Assembly: GCA_003574785.1 (NCBI GenBank)
Contig: QORU01000018.1
Location: 84,254-148,253, forward strand
DNA from: Taklimakanibacter deserti
GTDB taxonomy: Bacteria > Pseudomonadota > Alphaproteobacteria > Rhizobiales > Aestuariivirgaceae
Reading direction: 5' to 3'
DNA: 64,000 nt
The notes beneath the pieces are model-generated. The model saw only the letters and a list, made by a program, of their open reading frames with translations, had not been told where the DNA came from and searched no databases. Each line of letters begins with the position of its first letter. The stretch's first letter is position 1. This document shows, piece after piece, positions 28,602-36,646 of the stretch. The position numbers and the translations under genes are program-made.

Positions 28602-29564
28602 ATGACCTCCGCGCGCAATCCCAAACGCCTCATCGAAAGCCAGCACCTGCTCGGCATCGAACCGCTTTCCGCCCAGGATATCGTCAAGCTCATCGATCTC
28701 GGCGAACGCTATGTCGAGGTGAGCCGGCAGATCGACAAGCGCCAGGTGATGCTCACCGGGCGCACTCAGATCAACCTGTTCTTCGAAGCGTCCACCAGAA
28801 CGCAAAGCTCCTTCGAGATCGCCGGCAAGCGCCTTGGCGCCGATGTCCTCAATATGGCGGTTTCGACCTCGGCCGTCTCCAAGGGTGAGACCGTGCTCGA
28901 TACCGCCATGACGCTCAATGCGATGCATCCCGACATATTGGTGGTGCGCCACCCCTCATCGGGCGCCGCCGAGCTTCTCGCCCAGAAAGTCTCCTGCGCT
29001 GTCGTCAATGCCGGTGACGGCCAGCATGAGCATCCGACCCAGGCGCTGCTCGATGCGCTCACTATCCGGCGCCGCAAGGGCCGCATCGAAGGGCTGATCG
29101 TGGCGATCTGCGGCGATGTGCTGCATTCGCGCGTCGCGCGCTCGAACATCCATCTCCTCAACAAGCTGGGCGCCCGGGTACGGCTCGTGGCGCCCTCGAC
29201 GCTGCTCCCGACCGACGCGCAAGCCTTCGGCGTCGAGATCCATCGCAACATGCGCGAAGGGATCGAAGGCGCGGATGTGGTGATGATGCTCAGGCTGCAG
29301 CTCGAACGAATGAGCGGCGCCTTCGTGCCCTCGGTGCGCGAATATTACCGCTTCTACGGGCTCGATGAGGAGAAGCTCAAGCTCGCCAAGCCCGATGCGC
29401 TGGTCATGCATCCAGGCCCGATGAATCGCGGCATCGAGATCGACTCGAATGTCGCCGACGGGGTCCAGTCGGTGATCCGCGAACAGGTCGAGATGGGTGT
29501 CGCCGTGCGCATGGCGGTGCTCGACGCGCTCGCCCGCAACCTGCCGGGAGGCGAGAACGCATGA
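28602..29564 (+). CDS. pyrB: Aspartate carbamoyltransferase catalytic subunit
   Basis: The 320-residue enzyme condenses carbamoyl phosphate with aspartate in pyrimidine synthesis. Visible sites are the carbamoyl phosphate loop [13 protein letters not shown], the [10 protein letters not shown] motif, and the aspartate-binding segment [10 protein letters not shown]. The start at ATG 28602 ([20 protein letters not shown]) gives the family length; the open frame upstream is unlike PyrB. There is no pyrI. Its stop overlaps the dihydroorotase-like gene by 4 bp, the arrangement found in the PyrB-PyrC' complexes of Pseudomonas-type transcarbamoylases. Confidence 0.96.
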   Translation: MTSARNPKRLIESQHLLGIEPLSAQDIVKLIDLGERYVEVSRQIDKRQVMLTGRTQINLFFEASTRTQSSFEIAGKRLGADVLNMAVSTSAVSKGETVLDTAMTLNAMHPDILVVRHPSSGAAELLAQKVSCAVVNAGDGQHEHPTQALLDALTIRRRKGRIEGLIVAICGDVLHSRVARSNIHLLNKLGARVRLVAPSTLLPTDAQAFGVEIHRNMREGIEGADVVMMLRLQLERMSGAFVPSVREYYRFYGLDEEKLKLAKPDALVMHPGPMNRGIEIDSNVADGVQSVIREQVEMGVAVRMAVLDALARNLPGGENA

Positions 29565-30880
29565 TGGCGCCCTCGGCAAAGCATTCGGCGGGACGCAAGG
29601 CCTACCTCAACGCGCGTCTTATTGATCCATTCCAAGGTCTTGATGAAAAAGGCGGATTGCTCATCGAGGACGGCTGGATACTGGCCGCGGGGCCCAAGGT
29701 CACGGCGCAATCGGCAGGCTCCGGCACGGCGATTTTCGACTGCAAGGGCCTGATCCTGGCGCCCGGCCTCATCGACATGCGCGTCTTCACCGGCGAGCCC
29801 GGCAATGAGTATCGCGAGACGCTGGCGACCGCATCGGAAGCCGCGGCGGCGGGCGGCATCACCACCATGATCGTGATGCCCAATACCAATCCGGTCGTCG
29901 ACGACGCGGCGATCGTCGACTTCATCCTGAGGCGGGCACGCGACACCGCCATCGTGCGCGTGGCGCCCATGGCCGCTTTGACCAAGGGGCTCTTGGGCGA
30001 GCTCATGACCGAGATCGGCACCTTGCAGGAAGCAGGCGCCGTGGCGGTGACCGACGGCAACAAGGCTCTTGCCAATGCCCGCATCTTCCGCCGCGCGCTG
30101 GCTTACGCCAAGGATTTCGACATGCTGGTCGTCCAGCATGCCGAGGAGCCGACGCTCGCGAGCGGCGTCATGAATGCGAGCGAGACGGCGAGCCGGCTCG
30201 GCCTTGCCGGCATTCCCGCAGTATCCGAAGTCATCATGATCGAGCGCGATCTGCGCCTCGTCGAGCTGACGGGTGCGCGTTATCACGTGGCGCAGCTTTC
30301 CTCGCGGATGTCGGTCGAGGTCATCCGGGCCGCCAAAGCGCGAAAGCTTCCGGTGACCTGCGGCGTCTCCGTCAATCATCTCGTCCTCAACGAAAACGAC
30401 ATCGGCGCCTACCGGACCTTCTTCAAGCTGTCTCCGCCCTTGCGCTCGGAAGACGACCGCCGGGCGCTCGTCGAGGGTGTCGCGGACGGCACGATCGATG
30501 TCATCGTCTCGAGCCATGATCCGCAAAGCACCGATACCAAGCGCCTCCCCTTCGCCGAAGCGGAATTCGGCGCCATCGGTCTCGAGACCCTGTTCTCGGC
30601 GAGCTTGAGCCTGCATCACAATGAGGGCGTTCCGCTCAGCCGTCTCATCGATGCTCTCTCGGCCAAGCCGGCGCAGATCCTGGGGCTCGAAACCGGCCGC
30701 CTGGCACCTGGCGCCCCCGCCGACTTCACTCTCGCCGATATCCATGCGAGCTGGACGGTCGAGGATCACATCCTGCGCTCGCGCTCCAAGAACTCGCCCT
30801 TCGAGCATCGAACCCTGGAAGGCCGCGTGCTGGAAACGGTCGTTGCGGGGCGCACCGTCTATGTGTTTGACCAACGCTGA
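29561..30880 (+). CDS. Dihydroorotase-like protein, probably non-catalytic (PyrC'/PyrX type)
   Basis: The 439-residue amidohydrolase-fold protein follows pyrB with a 4-bp overlap. It keeps the dihydroorotase framework ([35 protein letters not shown]) but the zinc-binding His-x-His is R74-V-F76, and the usual catalytic Asp-His segment near the C-terminus reads [13 protein letters not shown] instead of an ATDHAPH-like motif. Family knowledge: such inactive dihydroorotases act as structural partners that hold PyrB trimers in a dodecamer. I infer that role here, and that a true pyrC lies elsewhere in the genome. Automated pipelines would label it pyrC. Confidence 0.85.
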   Translation: MMAPSAKHSAGRKAYLNARLIDPFQGLDEKGGLLIEDGWILAAGPKVTAQSAGSGTAIFDCKGLILAPGLIDMRVFTGEPGNEYRETLATASEAAAAGGITTMIVMPNTNPVVDDAAIVDFILRRARDTAIVRVAPMAALTKGLLGELMTEIGTLQEAGAVAVTDGNKALANARIFRRALAYAKDFDMLVVQHAEEPTLASGVMNASETASRLGLAGIPAVSEVIMIERDLRLVELTGARYHVAQLSSRMSVEVIRAAKARKLPVTCGVSVNHLVLNENDIGAYRTFFKLSPPLRSEDDRRALVEGVADGTIDVIVSSHDPQSTDTKRLPFAEAEFGAIGLETLFSASLSLHHNEGVPLSRLIDALSAKPAQILGLETGRLAPGAPADFTLADIHASWTVEDHILRSRSKNSPFEHRTLEGRVLETVVAGRTVYVFDQR

Positions 30881-31290
30881 CTATGGCAGGATCGTCGTGC
30901 CAACGGTCTTCGCCGCCGTCATCAGCGCAGTATCGAGTGATGCGAGCGGCAGTTGTCGGCGTTGAGCCAATTCGAGATAAGCCGCATCGTAGAGCGTGAG
31001 CCCGAAACGATCGGCAAGTCGCAGCGTCGCCGACCAGGCATGCTGATTGGTCTCTGGATCTGTCCTGATGTCGATTTGCGCCAAGTCGGCAAGAACTTCG
31101 TCTCGAAAAACAGCCGTAATACGATTACGCCTGAGAGCAACGGTAAGACTATTGGCAACCTCGAGGTGCCAGATTCCCGGCACTACCGCGCCCTGCTCAA
31201 CTATCCGGTCGAAGAGAGTCTCAATGGCAACCGTGCGCTCATCGCCGTGAACCCAGGCGGCGTCGCGGAACTGTCGAGGACAAGGCTCAC
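30881..31290 (-). pseudogene. vapC: VapC toxin (PIN-domain ribonuclease), frameshifted near the 5' end
   Basis: The PIN-domain sequence AWVHGDERTVAIETLFDRI ... LEVANSL ... LTLYDAAYLELAQR ... PLASLDTAL holds all the acidic residues expected of VapC except the first, which lies in SLVLDSSAT read from GTG 31290. That GTG overlaps the antitoxin stop (GTGA), the normal coupled start. The two parts are in different frames: one base appears missing around 31259-31260, in the codon after SSAT. With that base restored the protein would be about 136 residues, the normal VapC length. An alternative in-frame start gives a protein without the first catalytic Asp. A sequencing error is not excluded. Confidence 0.75.
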
Positions 31291-31538
31291 GCTCGGCCTT
31301 CATTACGAAACGCCTTCCATTCTTCCATCGTAATGGGGGATGAGCCGACAGTCTTCGCTCGATTGCGGATGCGCTCGGCGGCCGCACGCGCAGCGCCGCG
31401 ATCGCGTTTGGCCGTCTCGCGAACCAGACGTGCTACGGCCTTGCCGTCCCGCGTGATGACGATTTCCTCGCCATCCTCCACCAGGTCGAGCATCTCATTC
31501 AGCTTGTTCTTTGCCTCTGAGGCGCCAATCTCCCGCAT
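31287..31538 (-). CDS. vapB: VapB/Phd-type antitoxin
   Basis: The 83-residue protein starts MREIGASEAKNKLNEMLDLVEDGEEIVITRDGKAVARLV, the Phd/YefM-type N-terminal DNA-binding fold, followed by a basic flexible C-terminal part with EEWKAFRNEGRA that would wrap the toxin. ATG 31538 is preceded by GGAG at proper spacing; a GTG at 31550 is an alternative. The gene is intact although the coupled toxin is frameshifted. It converges with pyrB-pyrC' and is divergent from plsY. Confidence 0.83.
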   Translation of the reverse strand: MREIGASEAKNKLNEMLDLVEDGEEIVITRDGKAVARLVRETAKRDRGAARAAAERIRNRAKTVGSSPITMEEWKAFRNEGRA

Positions 31539-31646
31539 AGCGGTCTCCACAATTCACTCCAACTAGCTTATAGCAAACAGGAGCGAAGACAAGAACAAAA
31601 CAGGAATGACCCCTGGCCCGATAGGGAAGAAGGGAGATATGGAGGG

Positions 31647-32267
31647 ATGATGCTCGATTTCGCAGGCGTGACGCCGGTGATGGCGCTCCTCGCCGTCATT
31701 CTCGGCTATCTCTCGGGCTCCATTCCCTTCGGATTGCTGTTGACCCGCTGGGCCGGGCTTGGCGATGTCCGTTCCATCGGCTCGGGCAATATCGGGGCCA
31801 CCAATGTGCTGCGCACCGGCAACAAGAAGCTCGCGGCCCTGACGCTCGTCGCTGACGCGGTCAAGGGAACGATCCCGATCCTCATCATGAAAGAGATGGG
31901 CGGCGAGACCGCCGGCCTCATTGCCGGGCTTGCCGCCTTTGCCGGCCATCTCTTCCCCGTCTGGCTCGGCTTCAAGGGCGGCAAGGGGGTGGCCACCAAT
32001 ATCGGCATATTGTTCGGCCTCTACTGGCCTTTGGGGCTCATCTTCCTCGCCGTGTGGCTCATCATGGCCCTCCTCTTCCGCATCTCCTCTCTCTCGGCGC
32101 TCACCGCATCGGCCCTGAGCCCGCTCTGGGCCTGGCTTCTCGGCAAGCCCTCTTACGTCCTGCCTCTCATCGTCATCGGCGCCCTCATCTGGATCATGCA
32201 TCGCGCCAATATCGCGCGGCTCGTCAAGGGCGAGGAAGCGAAGATCAAGCTCGGCTCCCATGCATGA
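31647..32267 (+). CDS. plsY: Glycerol-3-phosphate acyltransferase PlsY
   Basis: This inner-membrane enzyme of 206 residues transfers an acyl group from acyl phosphate to glycerol 3-phosphate, the first step of phospholipid synthesis. Conserved motifs are GYLSGSIPFG, SGNIGATNVLRTG, GHLFPVWLGFKGGKGVAT, and the short helix segments after that. Two ATGs are in tandem; the second (31650) has the better spacing to GGAGGG. The stop overlaps the dprA start by 4 bp. Confidence 0.96.
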   Translation: MMLDFAGVTPVMALLAVILGYLSGSIPFGLLLTRWAGLGDVRSIGSGNIGATNVLRTGNKKLAALTLVADAVKGTIPILIMKEMGGETAGLIAGLAAFAGHLFPVWLGFKGGKGVATNIGILFGLYWPLGLIFLAVWLIMALLFRISSLSALTASALSPLWAWLLGKPSYVLPLIVIGALIWIMHRANIARLVKGEEAKIKLGSHA

Positions 32268-33370
32268 GCGAGCAGGTCCTCGCCGATGACGAGCGCCTCG
32301 ACTGGCTGCGGCTGATCCGCAGCGAGAATGTCGGTCCCGCACTTTTCGACCAGCTCCTGGAAAGATTCGGCAGCGCCGGCGACGCTCTCGCCGTCCTGCC
32401 CGAGCTTTCGCGCCAAGGCGGCCTCAAACGTCCGTTCAAGATCTATAGCGCCCAGCAAGCCGAAGCCGAGATCGCCCGGGCGACGGCCCTTGGCGCGCGC
32501 TTCGTCGGCAAGAACGAGCCCGACTATCCGCCTCTGCTTCGCCATATCGACAGCGCGCCGCCCTTGATCTGCATCAAAGGCAAGGCCGAGCTCGCAAAGC
32601 GCGAGGCCGTTGCCATTGTCGGCTCGCGCAATGCTTCGGCCAACGGCAAGCGTCTCGCCCGCATGTTCGCCACCGAGCTTGCCGAGGCGGGCTATGCCAC
32701 CGTCTCCGGCCTGGCGCGGGGCATCGACACCGCCGCCCATGAAGCGGCTCTGACGCGCGGCACCGTCGCCGTCATCGCCAATGGGATCGATATCACCTAT
32801 CCGCCGGAAAATGCCGGATTGCAGCAAGCGATCGGCACCGACGGGCTGCTGATATCGGAAATGCCGCCCGGCGCCGAGCCGCGCGAGAAGTCGTTCCCTC
32901 GCCGCAATCGGATCATTTCCGGCATGAGCCGGGCGGTGATCATCGTCGAAGCGGCTTTGCGCTCGGGCTCGCTCATCACCGCGCGTTTCGCCAATGAACA
33001 GGGACGCGAGGTATTCGCCGTGCCGGGCTCGCCCTTCGATCCGCGCGCCGAAGGCACCAACCGCCTCATCCGCGACGGCGCCCATTTGCTGAGCCGCAGC
33101 CAGGAGGTGCTCGATGTGCTCTTGCCGATGCAGTCCAGGCTTTCGCACGCCGCGCCGGAAACCGTCGCCATAAAACCTCCGGTCGCGACGGAGATCGACA
33201 CGCCGGCGCGCGGCGCCGTCCTTGCGCTCCTCGGTCCCGCACCCACCGATATCGACGACCTCATCCGCGAAAGCGGTGTGCCCGCGCAAGCGGTACTCGG
33301 TATCCTCCTGGAACTGGAGCTTGCCGGCAAACTTGTCCGTCATGGACGCCAGCTCGTCTCCCTCATCTGA
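32264..33370 (+). CDS. dprA: DNA-processing protein DprA
   Basis: The 368-residue protein binds incoming single-stranded DNA and loads RecA during transformation. It has an N-terminal helical region (about 10-90), the Rossmann-like DprA/LOG domain with VAIVGSRNASANGKRLAR, SGLARGIDTAAHEAAL, and FPRRNRIISGMSRAVIIVEA, and a C-terminal winged-helix region (residues about 305-368). The start ATG 32264 overlaps the plsY stop; the longer open frame upstream is within plsY. Other competence genes are not in the window. plsY-dprA-topA is a common gene order in the group. Confidence 0.95.
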   Translation: MSEQVLADDERLDWLRLIRSENVGPALFDQLLERFGSAGDALAVLPELSRQGGLKRPFKIYSAQQAEAEIARATALGARFVGKNEPDYPPLLRHIDSAPPLICIKGKAELAKREAVAIVGSRNASANGKRLARMFATELAEAGYATVSGLARGIDTAAHEAALTRGTVAVIANGIDITYPPENAGLQQAIGTDGLLISEMPPGAEPREKSFPRRNRIISGMSRAVIIVEAALRSGSLITARFANEQGREVFAVPGSPFDPRAEGTNRLIRDGAHLLSRSQEVLDVLLPMQSRLSHAAPETVAIKPPVATEIDTPARGAVLALLGPAPTDIDDLIRESGVPAQAVLGILLELELAGKLVRHGRQLVSLI

Positions 33371-33388
33371 CCTCAAGAAAGGCAGCCA

Positions 33389-33784
33389 ATGAAGACAACC
33401 GTGACGCCCTTCCTGATGTTCGAAGGCAAGGCCGAGGAAGCGATGACGCTTTATGTATCGGCCATACCCGACAGCAAAGTGGTCGACATCAAGCGCTATG
33501 GGCCGGAAGGGCCAGGCGCCGAAGGTTCGATAGTGGTCGCCCGCTTCGTCCTGGCGGGGCAGCCCGTCTTCTGCATCGACAGCCACGTCAAGCATGCTTT
33601 CACCTTCACCCCGGCCAACTCCCTTTTCGTCACTTGCGCCAGCGAGGAAGAGCTTGACCGGATCGCCGCCGTCCTGGCTGATGGTGGACAATGGCTCATG
33701 CCGATAGGCAATTACGGCTTCAGCCGGAAATTCGGCTGGTTCAACGACCGCTATGGCGTCTCCTGGCAGGTGAACTGGGAGTAA
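33389..33784 (+). CDS. VOC family protein (PhnB / 3-demethylubiquinone methyltransferase-like domain)
   Basis: The 131-residue protein begins TVTPFLMFEGKAEEAMTLYVSAIPDSKV and ends with RKFGWFNDRYGVSWQVNWE, the pattern of the PhnB-like branch of the vicinal oxygen chelate fold. These proteins are often mis-named 3-demethylubiquinone methyltransferase; real substrates are mostly unknown. It sits 18 bp after dprA, in the same direction, as an apparent cargo gene between dprA and topA. Confidence 0.85.
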   Translation: MKTTVTPFLMFEGKAEEAMTLYVSAIPDSKVVDIKRYGPEGPGAEGSIVVARFVLAGQPVFCIDSHVKHAFTFTPANSLFVTCASEEELDRIAAVLADGGQWLMPIGNYGFSRKFGWFNDRYGVSWQVNWE

Positions 33785-33855
33785 ACGTCAACTTTTGACA
33801 CTACGTCATATTGTTGCCGTCTGCGCCAATCTATAGTCCCACCATCGAAAATGTA

Positions 33856-33875
33856 TGTAAAAGTTGTATTTTACA
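33856..33875. promoter_or_regulatory. AT-rich inverted repeat upstream of topA
   Basis: TGTAAAAGTTGTATTTTACA has 7-bp arms and a 6-bp centre, about 112 bp before the topA start, in the most A/T-rich part of the 203-bp gap after the VOC gene. It could be an operator or a supercoiling-sensitive promoter element; I cannot name a binder. Confidence 0.4.
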
Positions 33876-33987
33876 ATCTTAAGGCGATTTTTTCGAAAGG
33901 TTTTGCCAGCCATGCGCCCTTGAGCAGGCTTGCGGGCCCGAATTGATCCCTATATGAGGCCCGTCCTAGTTTTTTGAACGCAAGATA

Positions 33988-36642
33988 ATGACAGTCGTCG
34001 TCGTCGAATCGCCTGCAAAGGCCAAAACGATCAATAAGTATCTGGGCAAGGACTATACCGTCCTCGCCTCCTACGGCCATGTGCGCGATCTGCCGCCCAA
34101 GGACGGTTCGGTGCGTCCCGATGAGGACTTCGCCATGTCCTGGGAGGTCGACGCCAAGTCGGCCAAGCGCATGTCCGACATCGCCGCCGCCCTCAAGGCC
34201 TCGGACCGCCTGATCCTTGCGACCGACCCTGACCGCGAGGGCGAGGCTATTTCCTGGCACGTGCTCGAAATCCTGAAGAAGAAGGGTGCCCTCAAGGGCA
34301 AGGAGATCGACCGGGTCGTCTTCAACGCCATCACCAAGCAATCGGTGCTCGATGCGATGAAGCATCCGCGGCAGGTCGACCCTGCCCTCGTCGATGCCTA
34401 TCTCGCCCGCCGCGCCCTCGATTATCTCGTCGGCTTCACCCTGTCGCCCGTCCTGTGGCGCAAGCTGCCGGGCGCCCGCTCGGCGGGACGCGTCCAATCG
34501 GTGGCGCTGCGCCTCATCTGCGACCGCGAGCTCGAAATCGAAGCCTTCAGGGCCCAGGAATACTGGACCATCGATGCGAGCTTCACCTCGCCCAGGGGCG
34601 ATGCCTTTTCGGCCAGGCTCAATGCCATTGGCGGCAAGCGCCTGGGCAAGCTCGATATCGAGAACGAGGCGTCCGCCAAGGCCATCGTCTCGGCGCTCAA
34701 GGGCGCCAAATTCTCCGTCGACACGATCGAATCGAAGCCGGTCAAGCGCCACCCCTATCCGCCCTTCCGCACCGCGACCTTGCAGCAGGAAGCCTCGCGC
34801 AAGCTCGGCTTCTCTTCCGCCAGGACCATGCAGGTCGCCCAGCGTCTCTATGAGGGCGTCAATATCGGCGGCGAGGTGACCGGTCTCATTACTTATATGC
34901 GAACCGATGGTGTCGACCTCGCCGGCGAGGCGATCGCCGCCACCCGCAACGCGATCCTCAAGCGCTTCGGCGAGCCTTATCTGCCGTCGGTGCCGCGCAA
35001 ATACACCACCAAGGCCAAGAACGCGCAGGAAGCGCATGAAGCGATCCGGCCGACCGACCTGTTCCGCTTCCCGGAAAATATCCGCCGCCATCTCGATGCC
35101 GACCAGCAGGCGCTCTATGACCTTATCTGGAAGCGCACGATCGCGAGCCAGATGGAAAGTGCCGAGATCGAGCGCACCACCGCCGATATCGGCGCCAAGG
35201 GCAATGACGGCAAGGCCTATTCCTTCCGCGCCACGGGCTCCGTCGTCAAATTCGACGGCTTCCTCAAGCTCTATCAGGAAGGCCTCGATGACGAGGAGGA
35301 CGAGGATGCCAAGCGCTTGCCGTCACTGGCGCGCGGCGATGGTGTCGGCGTCCAGGCGATCACGCCCGAGCAGCATTTCACCGAGCCGCCGCCGCGTTAT
35401 TCGGAAGCCACTCTCATCAAGAAGCTGGAAGAGCTCGGCATCGGCCGGCCCTCGACCTATACGGCCATCTTCTCGACCTTGCGCGACCGCGGCTATGTCC
35501 GGCTCGACAAGAAGCGCCTGATCCCCGAAGACAAGGGCCGGCTCGTCACCGCCTTCCTCGAAGCCTTCTTCAAGCGCTATGTCGAATATGACTTTACCGC
35601 CAATCTCGAGGAGCAGCTCGACCGCGTCTCCAATGGCGAGATCGACTGGAAGGCTGTCCTGCGCGACTTCTGGCAGGATTTCACCGGCTCGGTCGGCGAG
35701 ATCCAGGATCTGCGCATCACCAATGTGCTCGATGCGCTGAACGAGATTTTGGGCCCGCATGTGTTCCCGGAGCGCGCCGATGGCGCGCCGGCACGCGCCT
35801 GTCCCTCCTGCGCCAATGGCCAATTGTCGCTCAAGATCGGCAAGTTCGGCGCCTTTGTCGGCTGCTCGAATTATCCCGACTGCCGCTTTACGCGCCAGAT
35901 CACGCCGGGCAACGGCTCGGAAGAGGCGGTGCCCGCCGAGGGCATCCTCATCGGCCATGATCCCGAGACCGGCCTTGCCGTCACGAGGCGGGACGGCCGC
36001 TTCGGGCCCTATCTGCAGCTGGGCGAAGCGAGCGAGGATGAGAAGCCGCGCCGTGCCTCGATCCCCAAGAAGAGCGATCCGGCGAGCATCGATCTCGAAA
36101 CCGCGTTGCGGCTCCTGTCGCTGCCGCGCGAGGTGGGACTCCATCCTGAGACCGGCAAGCCGATCGTCGCCAATTTCGGCCGCTTCGGTCCCTTCATCCT
36201 GCATGACGGGATCTATGCCACGCTCAAAGACCCCGAGGACGTCTATACGGTCGGGCTCAACCGTGCCGTCGACCTCATCGCCGAGAAAAAGGAGAAAAGC
36301 GCCAACCGCAAGCGGCCGGGCGCTCTCAAGGAGCTCGGCGAGCATCCGGATGGCGGTCCGATCCATGTGATGTCGGGACGCTATGGCCCCTATGTGAAAT
36401 GGGGCAAGGTGAATGCGACACTCCCTTCGGACAAGGCGCCCGAGGAGACGACGCTCGAAGAAGCGATCGCCCTCGTCAATGCCCGCGCCGGCAAAGGCAA
36501 GTCCAAGGGGAAGAGCGAGGCGGCGGAAAAGCCCGCCAAGGCCAGCAAGGCGGCGAAGCCCAAGGCAAAACCGGCGAAGCCCGCGGCCAGGGCGGCCAAG
36601 CGAAGCAAGAAGGCGGCGGCGCCAGACAAAGTGAGCGCCTGA
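33988..36642 (+). CDS. topA: DNA topoisomerase I
   Basis: The 884-residue type IA enzyme relaxes negative supercoils. The Toprim domain opens with VVVESPAKAKTINKYLG and has ATDPDREGEAISWH; the active-site Tyr is Y303 in ITYMRTDGV. After the core (to about residue 600) comes a Cys-type zinc ribbon (ACPSCANGQLSLKIGKFGAFVGCSNYPDC region), then TopA C-terminal repeats with GRFGPYLQLG, GRFGPFILHDG and GRYGPYVKWG, and a Lys/Ala-rich tail of about 50 residues. It is followed within 5 bp by rnr. Confidence 0.97.
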   Translation: MTVVVVESPAKAKTINKYLGKDYTVLASYGHVRDLPPKDGSVRPDEDFAMSWEVDAKSAKRMSDIAAALKASDRLILATDPDREGEAISWHVLEILKKKGALKGKEIDRVVFNAITKQSVLDAMKHPRQVDPALVDAYLARRALDYLVGFTLSPVLWRKLPGARSAGRVQSVALRLICDRELEIEAFRAQEYWTIDASFTSPRGDAFSARLNAIGGKRLGKLDIENEASAKAIVSALKGAKFSVDTIESKPVKRHPYPPFRTATLQQEASRKLGFSSARTMQVAQRLYEGVNIGGEVTGLITYMRTDGVDLAGEAIAATRNAILKRFGEPYLPSVPRKYTTKAKNAQEAHEAIRPTDLFRFPENIRRHLDADQQALYDLIWKRTIASQMESAEIERTTADIGAKGNDGKAYSFRATGSVVKFDGFLKLYQEGLDDEEDEDAKRLPSLARGDGVGVQAITPEQHFTEPPPRYSEATLIKKLEELGIGRPSTYTAIFSTLRDRGYVRLDKKRLIPEDKGRLVTAFLEAFFKRYVEYDFTANLEEQLDRVSNGEIDWKAVLRDFWQDFTGSVGEIQDLRITNVLDALNEILGPHVFPERADGAPARACPSCANGQLSLKIGKFGAFVGCSNYPDCRFTRQITPGNGSEEAVPAEGILIGHDPETGLAVTRRDGRFGPYLQLGEASEDEKPRRASIPKKSDPASIDLETALRLLSLPREVGLHPETGKPIVANFGRFGPFILHDGIYATLKDPEDVYTVGLNRAVDLIAEKKEKSANRKRPGALKELGEHPDGGPIHVMSGRYGPYVKWGKVNATLPSDKAPEETTLEEAIALVNARAGKGKSKGKSEAAEKPAKASKAAKPKAKPAKPAARAAKRSKKAAAPDKVSA

Positions 36643-36646
36643 GACC

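Noticed and set aside
33389..33784. Ubiquinone-biosynthesis methyltransferase
   Set aside because: The name is a common label for this VOC-fold family, but there is no SAM-binding motif; a methyltransferase role is not supported.
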